Below are positions 45,001 to 56,254 of a stretch of DNA of 64,000 bases, piece after piece. The translations under genes and the position numbers were made by a program. The stretch spans positions 4,485,501 through 4,549,500 of the forward strand of contig NC_089438.1 of assembly GCF_026210795.1 (NCBI RefSeq), in the 5' to 3' direction. Numbering within the stretch: position 1 is the first letter of the stretch; every line of letters begins with the position of its first letter. Below the pieces are notes generated by a model. That model was not told the DNA's origin. It was given only the letters and a program-made list of their open reading frames with translations, and made no database searches. Origin of the DNA: Rhizophagus irregularis (Eukaryota > Glomeromycota > Glomeromycetes > Glomerales > Glomeraceae).

Positions 45001-47559
45001 TTCGAAGAACGAGTTCGATATGCTGATGATCTTCGTTATCTCATCTTTATTAGAAGCAATCCATGCAGTATCGTCTGCATATGCTATACAAGAAGCCTTA
45101 AGTGTAGTTTCAGATGCAATAACATTGTGAAAATCTATGGTAGGCCAATTCGTATTGAGTTTATAACCAAGGTTCTTGTCTTGATGTATCCGTGTAAGGA
45201 GAGGATCATAGAAAATGCGCCAAATGAGTGGTGAAATTGTTTCTCCCTGATCTATGCCGTCCCCTGCCTGGAAAACATTCGAAAGTCCATATGCCGTGAT
45301 TATTCGAAGTTTTCTGTTTTTGAATAAATTAATAATGAAATCCACTAGGGGTTGTGGACACTTAATCCTTTTTAGCACCATTTCTAACGGGATCATTCCA
45401 ACAGAATTGAAAGCCTTCGCCATATCCATGTAGGCAAATCCACAATTCTTTCTTTGAAGCGTGTACGTCTTCAATAATGTTATTGATCACATGAATTGGA
45501 GTGTTTGTGGAACCTCCTGAGAGGCCTGCGAAATTTGGTCCTTTGAGGACGTCGTGTTGTAGCAAGCACGCACTCAGTCTTTTTGTGATAATTTTAACTG
45601 TAAGTTTCCTTAAACATTCTATTAATAAAATGGGGCGCGTGTTATTGAGCCAATATTTCCATTCCTTCAGTTTCGGGATTGGAAAAATTTGTGATGTTGT
45701 CCATTCCTCTGGAAAAATGGCATTTTGGTATGTAATCTCAGCTAAACGTCTAAAACAGTCTTGTGCCTTGTCGCCAGCTTTTTTAATAAGTTTGTACCCT
45801 ATATTTGATAAACCTGGTGCTGATGAGTCATTACATTCCTTTAAGGTAGCAAACCATTCATCGACTGTAGGTTGTTCCATTATATCTTTATAAATATCAT
45901 CGTTAATAGATCCAATCAGCTCATATATGTCACTCCACTCTTCTGAGATTGTATCAAATTTGTGTAGTCTCTTTTTTTGTAGGTCCGGGTAGTGTTTAAT
46001 GCATTTTTCTAAAATTTCCTCAGGTTCAGTGATCAACTTGATCGAGTTGTCTGTTGTGTTGTCTTGAATCAGTCTTCCATAACAATCTTGTCTTTATGTC
46101 TATTTAATAAACTGTTGAGCATCTTGGTTTGGTTATTTTGTATCATGGAAGCTCTTTTGTTAATAAAATCCTCAATCAACTTGTTCTGCGCAGATGTTCG
46201 ATGTTGTTTGATAATGTTCATAGTTACTGTTCAAGCATCTTTAACATGGTTTGCCCAGACTGCGTTCCAGACTGCATCAGGGGCATGTAATTTAACATTG
46301 TTGCATTGCTGATTGATGTGGTTAATGTATGTAATAAACCTTTTTTTCGTATTTAGTGGTATAGTTTTACCCATTAATCTCTTGCATGTTGAATACATTA
46401 AACGAAGTCATCTTAACTGCACGTACAAGTGTTTTGGGATTAGTAAATCTGCTTTTTTCTTTGACATATTTGCGCCCATACGAATTTTTTTGTTCGGTAT
46501 AGAGCTAGTTGCACATTTGAGCATGTGTTCTTTAATAATCGACCAAATCCTATTAAGATCCTGTATATCATGCTGGGGCTGATCGAGGATTTTCCAGAGT
46601 TCAGGATCTTTAAAACAATCGTGCGTATTCAATTTGTATTTGTCCCATTTTTCCTTATTCATATCTGCGTAGTCGAAAATTATTCTTTCATTATTCTTTC
46701 TTGCACAGGTTGATTTTTTGTGATTTCTAATAATATCCGACGTGTTAACAATGCAAGTCACTATGTTGTGGTCACTAGAAGTGCACATTTGTGCATCTAT
46801 GATCGTGCTGTGTAGTAATTCATTACACCAGTTAGGACTCAGCCATATATAATCTATACGAGTCACGTTCACATTGTTAGACCACGTGAATTTTCTGAGA
46901 TCAGGGTTAGCTTCTCTAAATGTATCGATAAAACCATTATTATTCAAAAAATCTAAAATTTTGGTGTTGGCTGACCAATTTTTTGTTACATGAAGCTTGT
47001 CCATATATTTATCGACGATGGCATTAAAATCACCTGCAATGATCAGATAAGTTGTGTTATCATTTGTATTTTGATATACATTGACTAATGTCTTTAAATA
47101 ATTGTTGACTTCTGATCGTGCGGTTGTGTCATTAGGTGGCATATAGATTTGAGTAATAATTATTCTGCATTGTTTGAAAACTAAAGTAACAGATAAAATA
47201 TTATCAGTAGGGCTATCAATGCTACCTATATGTTTTTTCCATTTATGTTTCATATATATTGCAACTCCTTTTCCACTGATTTTATTCGAGTTTCCTTTTG
47301 AGTAGATGAGTCTGCCATCTGGTAATTTATTATTCAAAGAGATCGCATCACTTTTATCCAGGTTCGTTTCATTGATTCCAATGATATCGTAATCCGGTAA
47401 ATCTTGTAATAAAAGATGAAATTTATCTACATTGGTCTTAATACCATTGATGTTGTGTGTGGCAAATGATAAGCTAGGGAAAATTAACTGAGATTGTTGT
47501 CTGTCGTTTTCCTGGAATCTACATCGTTCTTTTGTGAGAAAATCATTAATGTCTCTCAT
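41984..47559 (-). pseudogene. LINE-C ORF2: endonuclease, reverse transcriptase, RNase H
   Basis: Met at 47559; the frame is open further upstream. Endonuclease motifs: [28 protein letters not shown] and SDHN. TGA stops occur at 46408-46410 (Arg in LINE-B), 46231-46233 and 42860-42862. Single-base frameshifts lie near 46045, 45440 and 43590. Reverse transcriptase: [46 protein letters not shown], and an intact AYADDTAWIAS near 45080. RNase H: FTDGSMDL, KPELLAI, HTDSQAAID and GHSGCHWNDMADAIAK. In the C-terminal zinc motif the first Cys is Tyr (YPACRDHEETLNHLVIC). The open frame ends at 41984. Confidence 0.87.
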
Positions 47560-47819
47560 TAAGTTTTCATTTGCGTTATAATTAGGATTATTGTTATTGT
47601 TTGTGAATTGTGAATTTGTAAAATCATTGTTATTAGGGTCATCACTTCCGATGGCTCCATTATAATTTTGAGCATTTTGATTTTGCGTGGAGTCAGTCGT
47701 GTTGTCATAAGTTAAGCCGTGTTTAGTTAGAGAGGGAATAAATGGGACCCAGCTATTGTCCCCCCTCGCTCCTTTCGACAGTTGTTTCGGAAAAGGAATA
47801 AGAAGTGAAGAGGTTGCAA

Positions 47820-50493
47820 TTAGCAGAGACTCATCACCTCATCCCAATCCCCTTGGCGATTGATATTGATGGGTGTATTACTATGCGTACTTGATGTGTC
47901 GAAGGGTGTTTTACTCGTACTAATTGAGTTGTTCTTGTTGTTATTTAATCTCCTCCTTGAATTGACTCCAAGAGGTATGCTATTAGAGCTATTAGCGCAC
48001 GATGGTAAGTGACTAAACTCTTTCTGGTTTCTGCGAGATTTATTTGCGCTAGTATCTCTCCTGTATATTTTCCATTGCGAATTATTTCCCTGATATTCTA
48101 TGAACTTGTGTTGTTTGTTGGCCACGTTATTCGTTTTATCGTTGTCACTGAAGCAACGGGTCGTGTTAATGTTGTGCACATTGGCAACATCTGATGTTGA
48201 TTGATTACATGTCTGATGATGAATATTAACGTTTTGTGCTTTTTTAAGTTTGCTGATGGCTTGATCTCTTTGTGGCCAATTATAACCAATTGGGTAACCT
48301 TTAACACTAAAATCATTGAAGTGGTATCGTTTCTCACAAGCATTAAAGAGATCTGCCTCATTTTGGAATTTGACGATTATCTTGTCCAGGCTTTGTTTGA
48401 AGGTACTCTTCGGATTGAATGGAGATGTCATTTCCATCGCCTTTGCTGCTGTATGTTCATCGCTAAAGCCAATGAATTCTCCTATATGTTTCTTTCTATC
48501 ATCAAAATCACTAGTTTTAAAATGCACGGGGCCAAGACGATATATATAGTTTTCTATATCAATGGACCAGACGTTTTTCAATAATTGTCTGGCATATTCA
48601 TTCTTCACCGTAAAGTAAACAGTCATTGTGGTCTCAGATCTATATTTATAACTCTTATCTGTTATAAAAAATGGGCAGCTATGTAGCAGGCGTCAAATGC
48701 TGCTTTCTATAGCATTCTTGTCTGTATTATTGGGGACTTCTAGGATCTTGAATTCTCTGCTTGAGATTCGTTGACCATGTAACGTGTAGTACTTCTTTTC
48801 GATCATCTTGAAATTGCTAGTCTTGAAGTAATGGTTGAAAATATGAACCATTCTTCTCATTCCTCCAAGAACGTAGTTTTTTATAATTATCTGTTTATCC
48901 TTTGCATTGTACTCGATGCCAGCGTAGTCAGACATATTTCGTACATTGAGTTCTATAAAAGAGATCTTATCCTTGACCGTGTTGTAATGATCAATGTCGT
49001 TAATTGAAATAAACGCATCATACGTGGCAACTTTCTCTTCTGTATATGCATGGATAGATACATTGTTGCATGATGGGTGTTTTTTAATGTCTAAAAGAAT
49101 TTTTGATGGTTTTTTGATTTTTGATGGGGGATACCATTTATGATCCATCGCATCATCAGTGTTTGTGTCAGTGGTGTTTGGAGCCGCTTTAATAGCTGAT
49201 TCGAATTCTTGTAATGATGAAGTGGATTGGGAGGAAACAGATCCATAACTGTTCCTTTTACATTATTGTTGGTGATATTTTTATCGCTATCATCGTCAGC
49301 CTCGTTCATTATGACATCTTGATTGAGCAACTATAATTCTCTCCATATAGTATCCGATTTGTGACGCGTATTCATTGTTGTGGATGGTTGCATTGGCAAC
49401 GATGTGTTATCGTTCCTATCTGGTGAGAAATCTACCAATATTTCAGATTGTTGCGGATTACTATCAAGGGCTGGAAGGAGAAAAACATCCTCCATTGGAG
49501 TGTTGTTATCGATATGTTCAAAATTCTTTAATGACTCAGTCTCCATTTCAATCTGGTTTTCCCTGCAAAAGTCATTTTGTACAATATTCTTATGCAGTTG
49601 TTGAACTTTATTCACATCCGGCATAGCAGAAAAATGTGAACCTTTAGTCTTAGTTTTTCTCTTCTTATTGTTCGTTGGTATTGCGTAATTGCTATTTTCA
49701 CGTGACTGAGGCTAGAGCTCCGAACGAGTCGAGTCGAGTCGAGTTATATGTAAACTCGATTCGACTCAAGTTAAATCGAGTCAAGTCAAGTCGAGTTAAA
49801 ATTATAAAAATATAAACTCGACTCGATTCGAGTCGAGTTGGCCCGTCAAACCGAATCGAATTAAATCACGTGATTTTAATTCGCTATGCCGATCATTTCC
49901 TTTTTTGGCGATAGCCGTTCCACAAAATTCCATTTTTGTAATTTTCAAAAATTTTTCGTCTCGGATTTTGTGTAACATAATTTCCAAAAAAGGAAATTCC
50001 ATAAATTTGGCCGGAATTATGTTTAATTCGGCTTAACTTGACTCGACTCGACTCGACTCGTTTCAGAGCACTAACTGAGGCGGCTTAGCAAGTGATGTAG
50101 TACAACTTTGTGTATCCATGAAACCATCAGGTGTACACATCGTGACTACCTTATTACTGGCTAGATTGTGTGTACAATCAGGGGGTAAATTTGTTTTAAG
50201 ATTATCATTGTATAATATAGAATCATGATTCCCAATCAGTAAGTCTTGTTGTTTTGATAATAAACGCGTGTATAAGGCTTCCTGGTCATCGTTTGTCAAA
50301 GACGTTTGTATTCTTCTTATCCAAAAGGCCAACGCACTTTGATATTTCCAAGCCGTTGTGCAAGCAAATATTCATCATGTAAAATGAGTGGGCCTGCAAG
50401 TTCCGCTAAAGCTTTATATTTATCTTCATCCGAGAAGATTTTATCAATAATGCAAGAACCTTTAAAAATAAATGAAAATTTACTATGGTTCAT
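47820..50493 (-). pseudogene. LINE-C ORF1
   Basis: Minus-strand start at 50493 (KFSFIFKGSC), ending DWDEVMSLC at 47820. It aligns with LINE-B ORF1 over its length. Breaks: a one-base frameshift near 50345 (NIK to ALAFWIRR), a MITE at 49713-50073, TAG at 49331 (Trp in LINE-B), a frame change near 49150, and TGA near 48693 (Arg in LINE-B). The conserved block TVYFTVKNEYARQLLKNVW is near 48624. The Lys codon in DKSYKYRS shows what the LINE-B TAA at 20773 replaced. Confidence 0.82.
49713..50073. mobile_element. hAT-like MITE in LINE-C
   Basis: 361 bp. Ends are TAGAGCTCCGAACGAGTCGA and the complement of TAGTGCTCTGAAACGAGTCG, followed by reiterated GAGTC. The flanking duplication ACTGAGGC is perfect and 8 bp long (49705-49712, 50074-50081), as in hAT elements. 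No coding capacity. It separates two halves of LINE-C ORF1. Confidence 0.9.
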
Positions 50494-50673
50494 GTTGTTA
50501 GTAACGTTAATGCTGATGTGTAAACAGTTAGTAGTTAGTAGCAGCGATAACAGTAATAAAATTGAAATAAAATAAAATAAAATATTTTCTATCTTTTTGT
50601 AATATACCCTTTGGTATTTTTCTGCCGAGAAATATTGTATACAATAATTCCGGAAAGAGTTTTTCTATCTATG
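50494..50673 (-). other. LINE-C 5' UTR
   Basis: Resembles the 5' leader of LINE-B (19097-19263): both have CTCTTTCCGGAATTATTG at the start and a CTACTAACTACTAA tract before the first ATG. An internal promoter would be expected here. Confidence 0.65.
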
Positions 50674-50688
50674 TGTAATTAATAATTT

Positions 50689-52553
50689 AAAAGGTTACGA
50701 ATTAATTTCGCCAAATGAATGTAAGAAAAAACAATTTATAATGTTTTGGAATAATGGATTACAAATAGGAAGAATTTTTGATGAAGAAAAAAAGGGAGAA
50801 GAATACATTATTAGACATTATATTGTTACAAGTGATAAACAAAGTATTTATATGGAAGTTCAAACTTGTTCTGGTTGTAATTTTGCAAATGATACTCGTG
50901 AATCAAAAAAATGTTTATTAAAGCTTAAAACATCTAATATGTTTTTAGTAGGAGAAAAAACAAAAAATTTTACAGATAAATTTGAAAAAAATAAAACATT
51001 AGTTCTACCAAAAACTCAATACGTAGATATTTTTCAGATAATGGAAATAAATCAACATTTAAATTTAAATCCACAATATTATCAAGTTATGGACTCAAGG
51101 TTTATAATGAATTTTCAGAATCAAAATGTTAATATAATTGATAAATATATAGATCTATCTTTAAATAAATCAGATTTATTATATTCTCAAAGATTAATAA
51201 ATGTTAAACAATTTTTAACTTATATAGATGGATCAGCAAAAAACATAGGCACAGATTATAGCTGAATCAATTTTTGGTTTTAGTACATTTGATTTGAATT
51301 CGACATTTATATTAGAATTTTTTTCAAGTTATAATAATTATATATCAGTAACAAAAGCATTAATTTTAGCATTATTATGTTCTATAATTATATTACCAGA
51401 AAATAGTAGAATAACTATTCTTACAAAAGATAAATCGTTAATAGAAACATATAATAATTATAGAATTAATAATTTTTTTTCATTAACGAGTCGACAAATT
51501 TTTAAATTAAAACACCATAATTATATGTGGATTATAATTTTTGAAATTATTAAAACATTATCATTAAATATTAATATCTTACTTGTTCAGGAAAATGATC
51601 TTAATTTTTCGATATTTAATCAACATTTGAAAGATAAATATAATTACATACAACATTTAGGAATTAATATTAAAACAACGTCATTATCATTAATTAAATT
51701 TTTTCCTAAATGGAATGGTGTACCAATAGAATTAAGTTTAAGAAAATTTTTAAAAATATATACAAATATTTTTAATCTGGAACAATTTTTAAATCTTAAT
51801 CGAAATTATAAATATCGAAAACTACAAGTAGATTGGGAAATTACATTTTATCTACTACAAGGAGACCAAGGTACTATGCATACAGATTTTTATGAATCTA
51901 AGTTAAAGCGAAAAAAGATTCAATTTCTTATTGAAGAAATACCTACAATAGAACATATTAAAAAATCATGTTTTTCAATTTTTAAAGATCATTTTTGTCC
52001 AATATGTAATATAGAAAAAGAAGAATTTAATCATGTTTGGACATGTAACCAAAGATCAGAAGACAATTTTATATTAATTTAACAGATAAAACAAATTTTA
52101 ATTGATAGTATTAATGATCATATAGAAAATCAAGCATTATATGTAGAAGATATTGATTTGCCAGATTTACCTTATATTTGGGATAATTCAATTAGAGAAG
52201 ATTTTTTTACAAGTATTGATATAATAAAAGGAATAATTCCTTTAAGTTTATGTAAATTTATTAATGGAAAATTAAAAAATTATAAAAAAACAAAGGAAAT
52301 TTTATATAATTTCTGGAAAATTTCTTTCAATTTAATTAGAGATTTTTGGAATGAACGATGTTCTGTCTATCATGAAATTAATATCGCATTAGGAATTACA
52401 AAAAATGTTTTAAAAGAACAATATGGTAAAGAAAAATGTATAACAACAAAAAAACCTCCTACAGATAAAAAATATAATGATACAGAAGGATTAGTTAATT
52501 ACATTAGATATGGAGGAAAAATAATTGATTACTATAATTGTTGTGTACCATAA
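50689..52553 (+). pseudogene. LINE-A ORF2, 3' part: RNase H-like region and CCHC end
   Basis: Resumes LKGYELISPNECKKK after LINE-C. The RNase H-like domain begins YIDGSAKN near 51225, then the frame shifts near 51255 and continues AESIFGFSTFDLN. Compared with LINE-B, the Glu of RPELLAI, the Asp of YTDSQ and the HSG...WND block are not recognisable, so the domain lacks most catalytic residues. A zinc motif CPICNIEKEEFNHVWTC follows near 51997. TAA at 52080-52082 breaks the frame, and the terminal helix-rich part ends at 52553. Confidence 0.78.
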
Positions 52554-52878
52554 TAGCATAGCTCTTTGTTATTATGTTTATAGAATTTTTAATTTATTAG
52601 TAGTAGTGTAGTTAATTAAAGGTGCAGTAGGTGTTAGTGTAGTTTATAAACGCTATTAAGGTTGATACGTCTTCCAGTAGTCCATCAAGTAGATGGGTGA
52701 AAGTTGTTTATGGGTCGGCAGTGGGATTTAGATCGTCTCGTAGAGCAATTAATTCTTATCCCCCCCACAACTATTTAGTAACTAGTTAGCTAGAGCTTTA
52801 TTTTTGTAACTCGCGTTTTGTATTTTTATTCTAAAATTAATAAATTTATAAGTTGAACCTTAAAAAAAAAAAAAAAAA
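52554..52878 (+). other. LINE-A 3' UTR and poly(A) tail
   Basis: About 300 bases of untranslated sequence end in about 17 A (52862-52878), followed directly by the right copy of the 17-bp target duplication. Confidence 0.8.
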
Positions 52879-52895
52879 TAGCGAAGCTAACGTTT
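52879..52895. repeat. Right target-site duplication of LINE-A
   Basis: TAGCGAAGCTAACGTTT, identical to 15853-15869. Confidence 0.93.
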
Positions 52896-53345
52896 TTTAG
52901 ATTTTTTTTTGATTGAAAAAGGAAATAACTTTCCATTTTTGCTTTAATTTTTTCTCTTTTCGTAAAAAACTTTTTTTTTGTTGAAAAAAAAAAATCAAAA
53001 AAATTTATAAAAATAAAAAAGGAAATACCCTACCATTTTTGATTTACTTTTTTCTCTTTTTGTTAAAATTTTTTTTTTCATGAAAAAAAAATCAAAAAAA
53101 AATTATAAAAATGAAAAAAGGAAATGGGTTTCCTTTTTAATTTTTTTTTCTCCTTTTGTAAAAATTTTTTTTCATAAAAAAATCAAAAAAATTTATAAGA
53201 TGAAAAAGGAAATGGGTTTCCTTTTTAATTTATTTTTTTTCGTAAAAAATATAAAGGAAATGGTTTTCCATTTTGATCTATTTTTTTCTCTTTTCGTAAA
53301 AAATTTATATTTATTCCAAAAAAAATTTTTATCAAAGAATTCATA
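52896..53345. repeat. Degenerate tandem array, unit about 95-100 bp
   Basis: Five degenerate units recur with AAAAAGGAAAT, TTTCCATTTTTG, TTTTTCTCTTTTCGTAAAAA and ATCAAAAAAATTTATAAAA in order. The 88-codon ORF in it is repeat-derived. Confidence 0.75.
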
Positions 53346-54199
53346 AAATTTTAAAAAGGAAAAATACTTTCAAAATTTTCAAAATGAATGTTTTCTTAAT
53401 TAATAAATTTTTGATTTTTTTTTTAATAATAATTTTACTCCACTAAAAATATTTTACTAATAAAATTTACAGTAACTTTTAAATATTTATTAAAATTAAA
53501 AATAAATATTATTATATCTTCAAAAATTTAGATTATAGTACAATTTAGCATTAGTTTATTATTATTATTTTTTTAACAGATCACTATATCACTATTTATA
53601 GCTGATTTATCGTAATAATAATTTTTTTTTTTATGATGTATACGAATTTGCAGATCACTATATCACTATTTTACAGCTGATTTATCGTTCTTAAAAAAGT
53701 GATTAATCTTAATAATATTATTATATCTTCAAAAAATCTAGATTATAGTACAATTTAGTATTAGTTTATTACTAGCAGTCATGCACCGGGACAAATGAGT
53801 TTGTTTATTAAATAGAAAAATTTAGTATTATAATGTAATGCAATACTAAGTAAATTAAAGATGGTTACAGTAGTTTTTTGTTTATAATTAGGAATTTAAT
53901 ATGGTAATAATTAGTTAACAAAAAATAATAAATAACATGTATTAAATTATATTTATAATATTAGAATGATATAAATTATATTTAGAATAATATAGTTTAT
54001 ATTAATGATTTGACGTTTGAGTGTATTTTCACCCTGGGTGATTTAATAATTTTTCACATTAAATTTTATTGGCTAAATTAATGTGCTGATCATTTTACAT
54101 TTTGAATTCATTCTTTTTAGGTCTTTCGATTCTTCTTTATAACTACTAAGGTATGTTTTTTATTTTTTTGTTTTTGTTTATTTATTACATGTAATTTCC
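53346..54199. repeat. AT-rich region with a 205-bp and a 74-bp duplication
   Basis: TAGATTATAGTACAATTTAG occurs near 53528 and 53739. CAGATCACTATATCACTAT occurs near 53577 and 53651. The rest is AT-rich with no coding signal. Confidence 0.65.
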
Positions 54200-54716
54200 A
54201 TTTCCTACTAACTTTATTTCTTCTTTTAATTTTATGGGTTTGGTTTTTACTGTTTATCTCATTTCCGTCCCTTTTCCATTTTTTTGTTTTCTTTTTGTTT
54301 CTTCATTTTTTTTGCTCTTTTTATTCTTCCCTTCCTTCATTTTTTCTGTTATTTTTATTTCCTTTTTGTTTCTTCATCTTTTCATTCCTTTACACTACCC
54401 TTCGTTCCTTTCATTTTTATTCCATTCCCGTTTCATCTTTTTTGTTCCTTTACACTATCCTCTGTCATTTTCATTTTTTTCCCATTTCCACTTCTTTTTA
54501 CATTACCCTTTGTTCCTTTCATTTTTTTTTATTCCCCTTTGCTCCATTTCGTCCCTCCATTTTTTTCATTTTTTTTCATTCCCACTTGATCTTTTTCGTT
54601 CCTTTTATTTTTTTCACTCACCCTTTGCTCCATTTCGTTTCTCCCTCACTTTCCTTCGTTTCTTTTATACTTTTATCTCCCTATTTTTTCATTCACCCTC
54701 ATTTTTTTGATTAATT
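54200..54716. repeat. Pyrimidine-rich tract
   Basis: About 500 bases of nearly pure C/T on the plus strand, with loosely repeated TTCATTTTTATTCC and CCTTTACACTA words. Overlapping ORFs of 100-158 codons (Phe/Ser/Leu/Pro) follow from composition and are not genes. Confidence 0.8.
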
Positions 54717-55639
54717 TTTTAAAAATATTTTCGAAAAACTTTAATATTATGAAAATACTACAAATATTTTTTTTTTAATTAATTATAAATTTTATAATTA
54801 TTTCTTATTTTATATTACGTCAATCTTAAACTTATAACCAACTTAAAAAAAATATTTGAATAATTAAATGTATTAGAATCTATTCATTTCATTTATTATT
54901 ATTCTTTTGGTACTTAATTTAACTAAACCATTTGAATTAAAATCTTTATTCAAAAATCTGATAGTTATTTAGACAATTTTGGATATGGATTTGGTTATAA
55001 TAATCTATTATTAAATCAACAATTTCTTCAAAAAAAATTGACATTTTTACATATTTTATAATTAATTGATTTTTATGAATTTGAAAATCAAACTATTTAT
55101 CCAGCATTTAATTTAATTGAAAAAATCTTACTCGTGTTGGTCAATTTTCCTATATCTGATATGTTTGTTATATTGATTTTTTTTATAAAAATAATAATTT
55201 TGTAAATATATTTAATATAATAAAAAAATTTGGGGGGAAGAAAAAGAATAAAGAAAGGAAATCAGTTTAAAAAAAAGGGAAATTTCCGAAAAAAATGAAA
55301 ATTTTATTAACTGAAATTGGATTAGTTGATTGGAATGCACACGGATCGAATAGTTTTTGACCATAAATAGATCAGGCGGAGGCTTGTCACGGGTTTTAAT
55401 TATATGGCATGGGATTTCAAATTACACAATTCAAATTATTTATACGGAGACTAATCCAAACATTAGAAATTTTTTTAGTTATATAGATTTTTTTTTTTTA
55501 ATAATCATTTTTTTTTTAAATAATAATTTATTAGTAAATAAAGCTTTACTATTTGGTTTTCTCTTTTAGATGGTTCTTATTATCTTATAACACAATGAAT
55601 GAATCGAATGGCAGCTCCCCTGCTAATAAGTCAATTTCT
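54717..55639. other. AT-rich sequence without a recognised gene
   Basis: No coding signal or paired ends. Some stretches near 55000-55200 and 55300-55450 read in short bursts like protein-coding text, but nothing can be followed far. Confidence 0.4.
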
Positions 55640-55920
55640 TGTTAACTTTTAAACTTTTTTTCCAGTGAAAATCTTCCCTTTCGCTCTTTACCTTTCATTT
55701 CCCATTTCTTTCCTTCATTTTTCTCTTCATTCCTTCTCCCTTTATTGTTTTATATCTTTTTTTTAAAAAAAGATTTTTTTTTCTGTTAAAAAAACTCTGT
55801 TTTATAATTTGCTTAAAAAAAAAATTTATATTTTTTACCCATCATATTTTTAATTTTTTTTTTATAAAAAAATAAATTTCGTTTTTCTTCTCTTATCTTT
55901 TCCTTTTTCTCTCGTATTTT
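55640..55920. repeat. Second pyrimidine-rich tract
   Basis: C/T-rich sequence (TTTCATTTCCCATTTCTTTCC and similar), of the same style as 54200-54716. Confidence 0.6.
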
Positions 55921-56074
55921 ATTTAAAAAAGAGTTGAAGAAACTCACAAAAAAAGATTAAATTCTATAACGATAATGAAACATTATAAAATTTCATTTTT
56001 TAGGCGTCTCCTATATGAGTTTAGAAAAATTTTTTTTTCTTTTTAAAATTTATTTTAATGGACGGTTACTAATA

Positions 56075-56247
56075 CAGTCAAACCTTGATATAGCGAACCC
56101 TTGATATAGTGAATTTTTCAGACAACTATAATAAATTTCCCCTTGCTATAACGAATTAACCAATCAAATCTCTTAAAATCTTCACTATAGCCCTATAGCG
56201 AAGTTGAGGTCTGGAACCTAGGGTTCGTTATAACAAGGGTTGACTGT
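56075..56247. mobile_element. Small pogo-like MITE
   Basis: 173 bp. Ends CAGTCAAACCTTGATATAGC and the complement of CAGTCAACCCTTGTTATAAC, with TA on both sides (56073-56074, 56248-56249). Related in its tips to the larger element at 17944-19051. Confidence 0.87.
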
Positions 56248-56254
56248 AGTTCTT

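Larger units (their letters stand above)
41739..50673 (-). mobile_element. LINE-C, antisense non-LTR retrotransposon inserted in LINE-A ORF2
   Basis: Bounded by a 15-bp duplication. The 3' end with poly(A) (T-run on the plus strand) is at 41739, and the 5' end is near 50673, starting close to CTCTTTCCGGAATTATTG as in LINE-B. Own length is about 8.57 kb after removing a 361-bp MITE. Both ORFs align with LINE-B throughout. Several stops fit C-to-T or G-to-A changes. There are also single-base frameshifts. Not functional. Confidence 0.9.
15870..52878 (+). mobile_element. LINE-A, a two-ORF non-LTR retrotransposon stretched to 37 kb
   Basis: Bounded by a 17-bp duplication and a 3' poly(A). ORF1 (RRM-like plus CCHC knuckle) and ORF2 (endonuclease, reverse transcriptase, RNase H-like, CCHC) are on the plus strand. 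Four primary insertions interrupt it: 17944-19051, 19097-37574, 41010-41365 and 41739-50673. Removing them and one duplication copy each rejoins the reading frames at three junctions and leaves about 8.1 kb. The TA-flanked MITE junction in ORF2 is out of frame. LINE-A must be older than everything inside it. It carries several stops and frameshifts and is not functional. Confidence 0.9.

Noticed and set aside
54234-54714. Overlapping ORFs of 100-158 codons rich in Phe, Ser and Leu
   Set aside because: They exist in several frames at once because the tract is nearly pure pyrimidine. There is no domain or codon structure.
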